A DNA stretch of 56,603 nt from an uncultured Roseiflexus sp. Its GTDB lineage: Bacteria; Chloroflexota; Chloroflexia; Chloroflexales; Roseiflexaceae. Shown here piece after piece: positions 42,519 through 51,318 of the stretch. Every line of letters begins with the position of its first letter. The stretch's first letter is position 1. The notes below the pieces were generated by a model. It saw nothing but the letters and a program-made list of their open reading frames with translations. It was not told where the DNA came from and did not search any database. Made by a program: the position numbers and the translations under genes. The stretch is from the NCBI GenBank assembly GCA_937935075.1, contig CALGYB010000058.1, positions 1 through 56,603 of the forward strand. The letters are read 5' to 3'.

Positions 42519-43319
42519 ATGCCGTTCTGTCCTCAGTGTGGCGTCGATAATCCCGCAGGTGCGCGCTATTGCGATCAGTGCGGCGCGATGTTGATACCGG
42601 CGCCTGCCCGGCCGGCGCCGCCAACTGCTGCTCCTGCGTCGGCTGTTCCTGCTATTGGTCCTACCGTGTGCCCGCAGTGTGGTCACGCTGCAATTCCCGG
42701 AGAAGCGTTCTGTGACAATTGTGGCGCGCCGTTGAGCGCGCCGGCGCGCCCGGTTGCTCCGGTTCCCTCTCCATCGCAGAGCGCCGCGCCGCCGCAACCG
42801 GTCTATCCATCGCCGACGCCGGTGACAGCGCCGCCAACGATGCCCGTTGTTCCGCCGGTCACTGCGCCACCAACCGTGCCGGCAGCGCCGGCGGCGCCGC
42901 CATCCTATCAGGCGCCGGCGCCGCCCCCGGTCGCAGTGCCGTCTGCGCCGCCTGCTTCACCGATCACACCGGCGCCGGTCGGCGGGCGCACCTCACTGGC
43001 ATCGTGCGCTCTGGTCGTTGTGGGAACCGGCGCCGTGCTGCCGTTGCCTGCCGCATCGCAGGCGCTCGTCGGGCGCAGCGATCCGGTAAGCAAGTTTTAT
43101 CCCGATGTTGACCTTGGTCCGCATGGCGCGCTCGATCAGGGGGTCGGGCGGCGGCACGCGCGGATCTTCGTGCAGGGCGGGCAGGTGATGATCGAAGACC
43201 TCGATAGCGTCAATGGCACGCTGGTGAATGGGCAAAAAGTGCTTCCGCATCAGTCGCGCGCGCTGTCTGACGGCGATCAGATTACGCTGGGACGTATGCT
43301 CTTGCGCTTTCAGGGGTGA
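42519..43319 (+). CDS. Double zinc-ribbon, proline-rich and FHA-domain protein
   Basis: The 266 residues have two CxxC...CxxC ribbons: FCPQCGVDNPAGARYCDQCG (near 4-22) and CPQCGHAAIPGEAFCDNCG. A Pro/Ala-rich disordered linker follows (about 75-155). The C-terminal FHA domain has LVGRSDP at its start, GVGRRHARIFVQ and SVNGTLVNGQKV, which bind phospho-Thr. No membrane segment is apparent. GAGGAG lies upstream of the ATG. Its stop overlaps the GTG start of the next gene (GTGA), so they are coupled. It could be a target or partner of a Ser/Thr kinase, for example the one at 52045. Confidence 0.88.
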   Translation: MPFCPQCGVDNPAGARYCDQCGAMLIPAPARPAPPTAAPASAVPAIGPTVCPQCGHAAIPGEAFCDNCGAPLSAPARPVAPVPSPSQSAAPPQPVYPSPTPVTAPPTMPVVPPVTAPPTVPAAPAAPPSYQAPAPPPVAVPSAPPASPITPAPVGGRTSLASCALVVVGTGAVLPLPAASQALVGRSDPVSKFYPDVDLGPHGALDQGVGRRHARIFVQGGQVMIEDLDSVNGTLVNGQKVLPHQSRALSDGDQITLGRMLLRFQG

Positions 43320-44845
43320 CAGTGCTGACCGATTCGACATGTCCATCGTGTGGTGCGCTGCTGGGCAGCGATGGAATCTGCCCGACCTGCGGTTCGCTGG
43401 CGCGCGGCTTTTTTCGCGGGCTTGACCTGGGTGCGCCACAGGTCGCAACCGCAGTGACGCGCGGTCTCGACCTCTACCGGTTGCTTGGCGTTGACCCGCG
43501 TACCGATGCGGTCACTATTGCACGACAGTATCGTCGGTTGCGGTCGCTCTTTCCCGATGATCCGTCGGCGCTGGCGCCGGAACCACGGCGCAAGTTCGAA
43601 CTGCTTCAGGTTGCCGGACGCATCCTGACCGATCCGTCTCTCCGGGCGCTCTATGACGAATTGCGCGCATCTGCCGCCTCTGGCATTCAGACGAGCGTTG
43701 TGCGCTGCGCGTCCTGCGGCGCCCCGCTGCGGGCGGATGAGCCACGCTGCCAGTACTGCGGATCGCTGCGTCCGGTGGCGCCGATGCCGCCTGCTCTGCC
43801 GCCTGATGTCGGTCCGCCGGTCGCCGAACCGGTTGATTTCTATGCGCTTTTGGGATTGACCCCGGCGCGCTCGATTCGTCTGCCGGCGCCACAGCAATCG
43901 GTTGACGAAGAGGACGACTCACCCGCCTATTCGTCAGCGTCGCTGCATGCTGCGGAGGCGCTGCACCTTTCACGTCCGCCGACGCCGGAAGAGGTCGATG
44001 CTGCTGCTTACGATCTCCAGCGACAGACGTTGCTTCGTCCTGGCCTGTCTCCGGAAGAGCGCGAGGCACGGGTGGAGGAACTGGAGCATGCCCGGCTCAT
44101 CCTGCGCAATGAGCGACTCCGCAGTCGCTACGACGCCTTCTGGCAGGCAGTGCGCCAGGGGCGCCTCGATCAAGGACAGCTTGAGGGGTTGCGGGCGTTG
44201 ATCGACGAGGTGCGCGCTGAAGCGACGACGACATCCGGCGCCACTCCCTCGGCGGAAGAAGCAGAGGCGCTGATCCAGCAGGGTCGGGGACTGATCGCTG
44301 CCGGGTTGCCGCGCGAGGCGCTCGATCCGCTGCGTCAGGCGTGTCAGGCGCTGCCGCAGTCGGCGGAGGCGCACGCGCTGTATGCCCGCACAATCCTCGC
44401 GTCTGCCGACCCGCTCGATCTCGGCGGACACGCGCTGCGCCAGGCGCTGGCAGCCATTGAAACCGCAGCTCGCCTCGGCGCTCCGCTTCCCGATAGTGAC
44501 GCGCTGCTTGCTCTGTGTCGCGGGTTGCTGGCGCGCGACGCGGGCAATGTGCGGCAGGCGGAGATCGAGTTATCGCTTGCGGCGCAGCAGAACCCGGCGC
44601 TGGCGCATGCATGGCGCGGACTGGCGGCGCTGGTATTGGGGCGCAGGGCGCATGGTGAAGCCATTGACCTTTGCCGTCGGGCGCTGGCAATCGACCCGCG
44701 CGACGAACGCGCCTGGTTGATGCTGGCAGTCGCCTGTCTGCGCACCCGCCGCCGCGCCGAGGCATATGCGGCAGCAGAGCGGGTTGCCGCATTGCGCGGC
44801 GGCGGTGTGCGCGCCGACGACGTATTGGCGGAACTCGGAAACTGA
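43316..44845 (+). CDS. Zinc-ribbon, double J-like and TPR protein
   Basis: This 509-residue protein reads in order: a zinc ribbon (CPSCGALLGSDGICPTCG), a J-like domain (DLYRLLGVDPRTDAVTIARQ to AGRILTDPSLRALYDEL), a second ribbon (CASCGAPLRADEPRCQYCG), a second J-like part (DFYALLGL..., then DAAAYDLQRQ... to ARLILRNERLRSRYDAFW), and a C-terminal TPR region from about 310. Neither J part has the HPD needed to stimulate Hsp70; the first has FPDD at that place. It is thus probably a scaffold rather than a co-chaperone. Its start overlaps the FHA gene stop. The combination is unusual and unfamiliar to me. Confidence 0.8.
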   Translation: MTVLTDSTCPSCGALLGSDGICPTCGSLARGFFRGLDLGAPQVATAVTRGLDLYRLLGVDPRTDAVTIARQYRRLRSLFPDDPSALAPEPRRKFELLQVAGRILTDPSLRALYDELRASAASGIQTSVVRCASCGAPLRADEPRCQYCGSLRPVAPMPPALPPDVGPPVAEPVDFYALLGLTPARSIRLPAPQQSVDEEDDSPAYSSASLHAAEALHLSRPPTPEEVDAAAYDLQRQTLLRPGLSPEEREARVEELEHARLILRNERLRSRYDAFWQAVRQGRLDQGQLEGLRALIDEVRAEATTTSGATPSAEEAEALIQQGRGLIAAGLPREALDPLRQACQALPQSAEAHALYARTILASADPLDLGGHALRQALAAIETAARLGAPLPDSDALLALCRGLLARDAGNVRQAEIELSLAAQQNPALAHAWRGLAALVLGRRAHGEAIDLCRRALAIDPRDERAWLMLAVACLRTRRRAEAYAAAERVAALRGGGVRADDVLAELGN

Positions 44846-44848
44846 CCG

Positions 44849-44876
44849 TTGCACGAATGTCATCCTGTGATATACT
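44849..44876 (+). promoter_or_regulatory. Candidate promoter with a structured leader for the Yip1 gene
   Basis: -35 TTGCAC and -10 TATACT are spaced by 16 bp, just after the J-like gene stop. The ~230-nt leader that follows has CCTGGTG and CACCAGG arms and outer CCTGG/CCAGG pairs (about 44891-44938), forming a hairpin with bulges. The leader has no gene. Confidence 0.45.
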
Positions 44877-45113
44877 CGATAGCGGGATGGACCCTGGCGT
44901 TACGCCTGGTGCGACCTCCGCTCATCACCAGGCCAGGCTTTGCAATGACGCTCCAACGCGCAACAATTCACGCAAAGAAGCGTATATGTATCTGAGCGAT
45001 GCTTGATCAGCGTGCAGCGCGCTATGGCGCTCGCAGCATCTGGTGAAGCGATGGTTGGTACGTGATGGGTCGGTCTATCGTTCGATCTTGCAACAATTGA
45101 GGAGGAACCGACG

Positions 45114-45722
45114 ATGATGGTTCAAGGCGTCTCCATCGGCGAAATGCTCAACCAGAGCATGCAGGTGCTGACGAAGCCAGGCGTTGAAACGTTCGAGCGC
45201 TTCGAGCGGCATGGCGGTCAGCGCGAAGCGACAGTCTACATTATGGTGGCAGCGGCGATCAGCGCGGCAGTTTCGCTGGTCTTTGGCCTGTTGAATGGTA
45301 TCGTTGCGGCGCTGCTGGCTGGAGTTTTGGGTTTCATCCTGCCGATCGCAAGTTTCTACCTGTTTGTCTTCCTGGTCTACTTCATTGGGAAACAGCAGGG
45401 CGGAACCGGCACGCAGGACGAGGTGTTCTATACCATGGCGCTGTTCGTCGCGCCGATTCAGGCAGTGAGCGGCGCTGTGAGCGCGATTCCGATCCTTGGT
45501 TGTTTGGCTGCGCCGTTTACGCTTGTGCTGGGCCTCTACCAGATTTACCTGGGGTACCTGGGTGTGCGTTCCAGCATGAACCTGCAACAGAATCCGGCGA
45601 TTATCACAATGGTGCTGGCGTTCATTGCGCAGTTCATCATCGTTGCGATCATCAGCGCAATATTTGCGGCTATCGCCGTCGCTCTGGGCGTGGCAAGCGG
45701 CAGCGTCAATTTCGGTCAGTAA
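45114..45722 (+). CDS. Yip1-domain-like membrane protein
   Basis: This 202-residue protein has a short cytoplasmic start with FERFERHGGQREATVYIMVAAAISAAVS leading into about five membrane helices. The pattern fits the bacterial Yip1/DUF1282 family, of unknown function. GGAGGA lies seven bases before ATG 45114. A strong bidirectional terminator follows 16 bp after the stop. It is last in the run from 42519, though it has its own promoter. Confidence 0.75.
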   Translation: MMVQGVSIGEMLNQSMQVLTKPGVETFERFERHGGQREATVYIMVAAAISAAVSLVFGLLNGIVAALLAGVLGFILPIASFYLFVFLVYFIGKQQGGTGTQDEVFYTMALFVAPIQAVSGAVSAIPILGCLAAPFTLVLGLYQIYLGYLGVRSSMNLQQNPAIITMVLAFIAQFIIVAIISAIFAAIAVALGVASGSVNFGQ

Positions 45723-45738
45723 CGAAACACGTTTTGCA

Positions 45739-45783
45739 CGGCATGCAAAAAGGAGCGCCTGATGCGCTCCTTTTTGCATGCCG
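45739..45783. terminator. Strong bidirectional intrinsic terminator
   Basis: A perfect 20-bp inverted repeat, with a 5-nt CTGAT loop, contains AAAAAGGAGCGC on one side and GCGCTCCTTTTT on the other. In both strands a stem of GGAGCGC is followed by a T run, so it can end transcription in both directions. The outer arms CGGCATGC/GCATGCCG extend the pairing. Confidence 0.85.
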
Positions 45784-45832
45784 CAACGCATCCATGGGCG
45801 GGGGCAGGACGTACCAGATAAAAGCGTGTCTG

Positions 45833-45915
45833 ATAGAGCGATCAACCAACCTGAACAATCGATGGAGCGGCGGATGTTAGCTGAGCCTGTCGAAGCCAAC
45901 GTCCGCTGCTCCACG
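45833..45915 (+). repeat. Partial copy of the TGAGCCTGTCGAAGCC element
   Basis: ATAGAGCGATCAACC and the TGAGCCTGTCGAAGCC core match the element at 30-176. Flanking arms GGAGCGGCGGA and TCCGCTGCTCC make a hairpin. No right terminal repeat was found. Confidence 0.55.
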
Positions 45916-45986
45916 TTCCACTCGAGACGAGTTTTCAGCCGCGTTCTTATTCGTCGCTGCATTCGCTGAACCATTTACATATTCTT

Positions 45987-46706
45987 ATGTCGTGGCACGT
46001 TTCTGTCCATAACGATGAACCGCTCATCGTCCTCGATCATGTCTCGAAGAGTTACGAAGAGGCTGGACGTGAGCGTGTGGTGCTGCACGATGTCAGTGCA
46101 TCATTTGCGCGCGGTGAATTTGTCGTCCTCGTCGGCAAAAGCGGATCGGGCAAGAGCACGTTGCTGAACCTGGTGAGCGGCATTGACCTGCCGACGTCGG
46201 GGGAAATCGTTGTTGCGGGCCAATCGCTGACTCGTCTGTCGGAAAGTGAGCGCACCCTGTTCCGGCGCAGGTCGGTCGGCTTCATCTTTCAGTTCTACAA
46301 TCTCGTGCCAACGCTCACGGTGCTTGAAAATCTGCTGTTGCCGCTCGAACTGAATGGGCGGGCAACGGCGCGTGACCGCAATGCCGCGCTCGACCTGCTG
46401 GCGCAGGTGGGTCTCGCTGACCGCCGGAATGCCTATCCCGACCGGCTTTCCGGCGGTGAGCAGCAGCGGGTTGCGGTGGCGCGCGCGTTGGTGCACGACC
46501 CGTTACTGGTGCTGGCTGATGAGCCAACCGGCAACCTCGACAGCGACACCAGCCAGCAGGTGCTCGATCTGCTCGACACCCTTACCCGTCGCGCTGGCAA
46601 AAACCTTCTCATGGTCACGCACAGCCCCGAAGTCGTCGGTCTGGCGGATCGCCTCTTTCGCATTGTTGAAGGGCGCCTGGTGGAAGAAGACGTGCCGGTC
46701 CGGTAA
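45987..46706 (+). CDS. ABC transporter ATP-binding protein (MacB/LolD-like)
   Basis: This 239-residue ATPase has Walker [31 protein letters not shown], signature [15 protein letters not shown], Walker [13 protein letters not shown] and the switch His in MVTHSPE. The FYNLVPTLT and DEPTGNLD forms are those of the MacB/LolD/FtsE group, which work with FtsX-like permeases. No permease lies before or after: upstream is a repeat element and downstream another repeat and a divergently oriented gene. It may serve a permease elsewhere, or the pair may have been split by repeat DNA. Confidence 0.92.
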   Translation: MSWHVSVHNDEPLIVLDHVSKSYEEAGRERVVLHDVSASFARGEFVVLVGKSGSGKSTLLNLVSGIDLPTSGEIVVAGQSLTRLSESERTLFRRRSVGFIFQFYNLVPTLTVLENLLLPLELNGRATARDRNAALDLLAQVGLADRRNAYPDRLSGGEQQRVAVARALVHDPLLVLADEPTGNLDSDTSQQVLDLLDTLTRRAGKNLLMVTHSPEVVGLADRLFRIVEGRLVEEDVPVR

Positions 46707-46748
46707 TCGTGCGAAGGCGGGCGAGGTTGCAGGTTATAATACTAACTT

Positions 46749-46959
46749 GCGGTCAGTCAGACACGATGTTCGAGCGCCCGGTGCGCAAGGCGTAACGATC
46801 CACAACGCGCCTTGGCAGTCGTGCACGCATGACTATGCATCGGCATCAGTCCGCCCGGCGGCTGAAGCCGCGGGCTATGGTCGCTACGCCCGCCTGCGCG
46901 GGCTGCACCGGGCGAAGCCGGATTCTGTTCTCAAAAACCATGATGGTTCACATGACCGC
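46749..46959 (+). mobile_element. MITE-like element, body type B
   Basis: GCGGTCAGTCAGACACGATG begins the copy. The head blocks (GTTCGAGCGCCCGGTGCGCA), the body GGCGGCTGAAGCCGCGGGCT, the GCCCGCCTGCGCGGGC hairpin and the tail GGTTCACATGACCGCG are all present. It fills most of the gap between the orphan ATPase and the membrane protein. Confidence 0.6.
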
Positions 46960-46969
46960 GTATGAGTAT

Positions 46970-47007
46970 CAGTTCTCAGTTCTCGGTTCTCAGTTCTTGG
47001 TTCTCGT
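46970..47007. repeat. AGTTCTCGGTTCTC tract
   Basis: Same family as 13486-13520, here ending just before the stop of the large membrane protein gene. Confidence 0.65.
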
Positions 47008-47012
47008 CCCCC

Positions 47013-49799
47013 CTACCCCCCGACTATTCGCAACGGCAGCGGCGCCGGTCGGGGATTGCTGATGACGCCGTTGCGGACGGAGAAGGTTGCGATGGGTATT
47101 CCGGGCGCTCCAGGACGTGCGGCTGATTTGACATAAACGATATAGCGTCCATCTTCCACCTCCCCTCGGTTGGTCTTCCACGGTTCGTCCGGCATCAGCA
47201 GATCGACGCTGAATGCCAGTGTGTCGCTATCGGATGGAACCGGCAGGACGCCTTCGAGCAGATGGATCGGTCGGTCGTCACGTGTTGCCGCACCGCGCAC
47301 ATCGACCATCAGCGCGCCCGTGCCGCCGACGCGCATTCTGACCGATAACCGTGATCCGTCGAAGCGACTGTCGGCGCTCAACGCTAGCGCGCCCTCCGGC
47401 GGCACGGGCGCGCGCGGTGCTGAAAGGACGCGGATCCGCTGAATGGCTGTGGCGTCCGGCGCTCCGGCAATGAATACCGCTTGACGCAGCGGAATGGGAG
47501 CGGCGACGGTGACAGCGCCGGGCGAAAGGGCGTAGGCTGTGTTGCCGATGACGATAGCCTGTTCCGACAAACTGGCGATGTCCAGCTCGATGTACGCATG
47601 AGTGAGCGGCGTCTGTAACGGAATGAGCGTGTCGGCGATGCGCATGCGCTCCGCATCGATGGTCACGCTCAGGTTCGATGGATATGCCGGGTGAAACTGT
47701 CCGGCGACCGGCTGCGCCAGATCGAGCGCCGCAATCAGGCGCGGGTCGCGTGCGTACAGCGCCAGACCGTTCGAGCGCCAGCGCAGCCTTTCGATGTCGT
47801 ATCCCGCAGCAACCGGGTCCTCATCGACGGACAGCAATCCATAATCACAGACTTGACCGGGGAGGATCGGCTTCAGGTTCGGGTAGTAGCGGGTGCGTCC
47901 GGCGCCGTGCAAGACGACCCCCCCTGCTTCCCAGCGTCGGATCAGTCCAAGCGCCAGCACCCCCGGTACGCGCTCGTCCGACGAAATAAAGACCGACACG
48001 CCTGCGGTTAGCGGCGATGGCATATCCGCTTCCGGCGTGATAGTGTAAACCAGCGCGTCACCTACCTCAGCGCGGCGACGCAGCAGCGGAGTTACGTCAG
48101 CCCACGCCAGCAGACGCGCCAGTTTCTCTGCATCGTATTCGTTCCGATGAATAACCAGCGTATCGATGCCTGCCAGCGCCAGGTAGCGCAGCGTGTCGTC
48201 ATCGGGCAGGCGCTGCACCCGGCGTAGCAGATCGGTTGTGCCAAACGGAATGATGCCGCTGTACCCGGTTGCAAGCGGCTTCCAATGCTGCGCCTGATGG
48301 AATTGCCGGATGGTGATGCGTTCAAGTTCAGCGCCGCGCGGCGTCGGACCGACCGGCAACTCCAGGACTGCCTGGATATCCGGTTGTGCGCCGAGCCAGG
48401 CATAGACCGGCGGCGGGGAAGGAGGCGTTGCCAGTGGTACAGGCGTCGCAACATGCTCAGCCAGCGCAGCGGTTCCTGTAAGTGCCAGCGCCACGACTGC
48501 CAGGAGGTTGTGCTGCCGGTTCGATACCAGCCAGCGCCCCAGATGAACAAGCGTCATCCCGGCGAGCAACGTCAGCGCCAGGTGCGTCAGCATCGCCCAG
48601 CGCGCCGGAACGCGCAACGCGCCAAAGCCAGGGACCCGCTCGTAGAGCAGCGGATATGGCAGTGGGATCGGCAAGACATCACTGCCGCGCTCCAGACGGA
48701 CGCCTGTTCCCAGCGATAGCACGAATGCGCTAATGCCCAGCAGCACAAGGAAGAGACCATCGCGTACTGGCGATCCGCCTTCCGCCGCACTCTTCCGGTT
48801 GGTAATCGGTTTCCAGAGGGTCAATGCCATGCCTGCCGTCGCCAGTCCAATTGTCACGAAGCCGGGAAAGAGGGCGAATTCGCCGCCGCTAGCGGCAGAC
48901 CAGTTACGAGCGCCGTATAGCCGGTTGATCGGCGGAACCGCCAGGTACGCCTGGAGCGGCGCCGACCAGTTATCGAGTTCACGTGGCGAGCGCACAATCC
49001 CCAGATACTCGTAAATGCGGAGATACGGCAGAGTCAGCGGCGCCGTGATGATCGTCGCCACCCCTGCGCCGAGCGCCAGGCCGCCGATTTGTCGCCAGAA
49101 GCCAGCGCGCAATGGCGGGCGGATCGCTTCTCCCAACCAAATCGTTGCATACAATCCAAGCGCCAGAGCCGTAAAGGAAGCGTAGTAGAGCGCAGTCACG
49201 CATTGGATGCCTGCAAATGCGCCAAAGAGCGCCGCGTCGCGCCAGCCGCCGCCGCCGTCTTCAGGAGCGCGCAACAGCCTTCGCAGAAACAGCAGCGCCA
49301 GCGGCAGCCACGCGGTCTGCAACAGTTGCAGGTGGACAAAATGGGTCATCCGATATGTGCCAAATGCGAACACCGCTCCGGACACAAACGCGCCGGTTGC
49401 CCGGATCCATGGAGGGCAGGAGTCGGTGGACATCTCGTGCGCCAGCAGATAGACGGCCCATCCCGTAAGCGCATAACTTGTCAGCACAAGCAGGTTATAC
49501 GCCAGCACCGGACCGCCAGCAGCGATGAGCGGCAGCGCCAGGAGTGTCAGGAGCAGGTGGTGATCGCTATACGCCAGTGTGTCGGGGTATGGAAAGAAGA
49601 TCGGCGCCTGCCAGACCGCGCGCGGATCGGTTGTGAGCGCATGCGCATTCCAGGCAATCACCCACGTCTGCAACAACGGATCGAGACCACTGCCAAGCGC
49701 AGTCGTCAAATGAGCGACCAGGGGCCATGTGAACACAACCGCGAGCGACAGATATGCCAGCGGTGGAAGCAGGGGTGAGATGCGGCGATTCTTCCACAT
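47013..49799 (-). CDS. Large GT-C-like polytopic membrane protein, uncharacterised
   Basis: This 928-residue protein has about 11-12 membrane helices in the first 480 residues and a long C-terminal soluble part. The start MWKNRRISPLLPPLAYLSLAVVFTWPL leads into GLDPLLQTWVIAWN and FPYPDTLAYSDHHL, with acidic residues in the first outer loop as in GT-C glycosyltransferases (ArnT, Pmt-like). The C-terminal part has beta-rich segments and no domain I can name. ATG 49799 was chosen over a 46-codon in-frame extension upstream. Polyprenyl-linked glycosyl transfer is a guess. Confidence 0.7.
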   Translation of the reverse strand: MWKNRRISPLLPPLAYLSLAVVFTWPLVAHLTTALGSGLDPLLQTWVIAWNAHALTTDPRAVWQAPIFFPYPDTLAYSDHHLLLTLLALPLIAAGGPVLAYNLLVLTSYALTGWAVYLLAHEMSTDSCPPWIRATGAFVSGAVFAFGTYRMTHFVHLQLLQTAWLPLALLFLRRLLRAPEDGGGGWRDAALFGAFAGIQCVTALYYASFTALALGLYATIWLGEAIRPPLRAGFWRQIGGLALGAGVATIITAPLTLPYLRIYEYLGIVRSPRELDNWSAPLQAYLAVPPINRLYGARNWSAASGGEFALFPGFVTIGLATAGMALTLWKPITNRKSAAEGGSPVRDGLFLVLLGISAFVLSLGTGVRLERGSDVLPIPLPYPLLYERVPGFGALRVPARWAMLTHLALTLLAGMTLVHLGRWLVSNRQHNLLAVVALALTGTAALAEHVATPVPLATPPSPPPVYAWLGAQPDIQAVLELPVGPTPRGAELERITIRQFHQAQHWKPLATGYSGIIPFGTTDLLRRVQRLPDDDTLRYLALAGIDTLVIHRNEYDAEKLARLLAWADVTPLLRRRAEVGDALVYTITPEADMPSPLTAGVSVFISSDERVPGVLALGLIRRWEAGGVVLHGAGRTRYYPNLKPILPGQVCDYGLLSVDEDPVAAGYDIERLRWRSNGLALYARDPRLIAALDLAQPVAGQFHPAYPSNLSVTIDAERMRIADTLIPLQTPLTHAYIELDIASLSEQAIVIGNTAYALSPGAVTVAAPIPLRQAVFIAGAPDATAIQRIRVLSAPRAPVPPEGALALSADSRFDGSRLSVRMRVGGTGALMVDVRGAATRDDRPIHLLEGVLPVPSDSDTLAFSVDLLMPDEPWKTNRGEVEDGRYIVYVKSAARPGAPGIPIATFSVRNGVISNPRPAPLPLRIVGG

Positions 49800-49899
49800 C
49801 ACGATGTCCAACGTGAACCTGAACACTGCGTGGTGTGTGATGGAAAATAGATATACGCGGATTGAGACGGACTTACAGCCTATCCAGAACAGATCGCGG

Positions 49900-49962
49900 G
49901 ACAGGCGAAGGCATTGCCTTCGCCTCCCCAGACGCACGTCACGTGGCGACTTTTCGGACGAC
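49900..49962. repeat. Hairpin repeat, GGCGAAGGCATTGCCTTCGCC type
   Basis: A perfect 10-bp stem (49903-49912 with 49916-49925, 3-nt loop) is followed by CACGTGGCGACTTTTCGGAC. A variant with the same order and tail lies at 53920-53983. The rest of this gap shows no gene. Confidence 0.55.
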
Positions 49963-49988
49963 GCTGATTTTAATCCTTTGCCTCCCTG

Positions 49989-51035
49989 CTATGAGTTCCG
50001 GTGTTGAGGCGTCTCGTTCACGGTTCGCGCCAGCGCCTCCATCCGTTCGATGAAGAGGTTGATAAAGCGTTGCGTATCGAAATCCACAACGGCGCGCACA
50101 TTCGGGGCTGGACGAAAAGCGTGTCGCCATCGCGGGGGCCACCTGAGCGTATCGTAGCCGGTCAGATCGTGCACATCCGGCTCACGGGTCGCCGGACCAA
50201 TATAACTGATCACGCTCTTCCCAACAGTCAATTCACTTGTATACTCAACCGCCACGTGCATCGGCACGGTACGCGCCAGATCGGGCATGAACGCCAGCGC
50301 CAGCGCCGCCGGATCGTTGATCGAGCACCCGGCGAACCCGAATGCCGCCAGGTGAAACTCGATATAAAAACGGGTAGCGTCGGCAATGAAGCGCGTGATC
50401 GGCGATGGAATGCGACTCAGACGGTCAATATCCGCCTGCGTGAGAATGATATGCTGAGAGATGTCCCATGGCAGCAGCGTAATCGGCATGCCGCTTTCGA
50501 GAACGATATGCGCCGCGTGCGGGTCAACATAGAAGTTGAACTCCGCCAGCGACGTGGTGTTGCCATCGGAGCGCAACGCGCCGCCCATAATAATGACCTC
50601 GCGCACGGCGCTTATGATGCGCGGCTCCTTGCGCAGCGCGATTGCAACATTCGTGAGCGGCGCAACCGCCACCAGGGTGACTTCGCCAGGATGCGCCAGG
50701 ATTTCACGGATCATCAGGTCAACACCATTCTCCGGGCAGACGGGCGCCGACGATTCGGGCAGATGGGCGAAGCCGATGCCGGTTTCGCCGTGGGTTTCGG
50801 GAGCTGTGTAGAGTGGACGAATGAGTGGCAACGCGATGCCGCCGGATGCCGGGATGTCAGAGCGACCGGCGAGCGCCAGGACGTTGCGCGCATTGCGCAC
50901 GCCGTCGGCGAGCGGGCAGTTGCCGCTGGTTACTGTCACGCCTGCGAGTTCGATTTCGGGGGAAGCAACCGCCAGCAGAATGGCCAGGGAGTCATCGATG
51001 CCGGGATCGGTGTCGAGAATGACGCGCGTGGTCAT
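49989..51035 (-). CDS. Nucleoside hydrolase (inosine-uridine preferring family)
   Basis: This 348-residue enzyme splits ribonucleosides into base and ribose. The calcium-binding signature is LDTDPGIDDSLAIL (Asp cluster, residues 8-15). VREVIIMGGAL, EFNFYVDPHAAHIV and GYDTLRWPPRW occur in order as in the family, including the late Asp. The substrate range (purine or pyrimidine) cannot be predicted from this. The gene stands alone between repeat-filled gaps. Confidence 0.93.
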   Translation of the reverse strand: MTTRVILDTDPGIDDSLAILLAVASPEIELAGVTVTSGNCPLADGVRNARNVLALAGRSDIPASGGIALPLIRPLYTAPETHGETGIGFAHLPESSAPVCPENGVDLMIREILAHPGEVTLVAVAPLTNVAIALRKEPRIISAVREVIIMGGALRSDGNTTSLAEFNFYVDPHAAHIVLESGMPITLLPWDISQHIILTQADIDRLSRIPSPITRFIADATRFYIEFHLAAFGFAGCSINDPAALALAFMPDLARTVPMHVAVEYTSELTVGKSVISYIGPATREPDVHDLTGYDTLRWPPRWRHAFRPAPNVRAVVDFDTQRFINLFIERMEALARTVNETPQHRNS

Positions 51036-51122
51036 ACTATCGTCTTTCGTTCAAGGCTGGATTGGAAGACCTATTATACCATGCGCTGTCCAGTAGACAG
51101 AAGCCCTTGCTGATGCCACGTG

Positions 51123-51318
51123 GCGGTCATTCGTACAAGATATTCGCGCACCCGGTTCGCAAGGCGTAACGACTACCACGCGCGTTGGCGGTCGTGGACG
51201 CAGACGGCGCAGTGGCATCAGCAGCCCCAGCGGGGCTTTCACGTGCTCAGCGAGAGCGTTCGCCCGCAGCGCCCTGGCGTCTCGCTGCGCGCCCCGGCAG
51301 TATTATACAAATGACCGC
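51123..51318 (+). mobile_element. MITE-like element, body type A
   Basis: The ends GCGGTCATTCGTACAA and (minus strand) GCGGTCATTTGTATAA match in 14 of 16 positions. The head GATATTCGCGCACCCGGTTC with CAAGGCGTAACGAC is like that of type B. The body GCCCCAGCGGGGCTTTCACG is type A. Same structure as 13531-13730 in opposite orientation. A second tail TTGTCCAAATGACCGC (51341-51356) directly follows. The rest of 51036-51531 holds no gene. Confidence 0.65.

Noticed and set aside
43358-43700. Functional DnaJ co-chaperone
   Set aside because: The J-like part has FPDD where HPD is required, and there is no G/F region. It is called J-like only.
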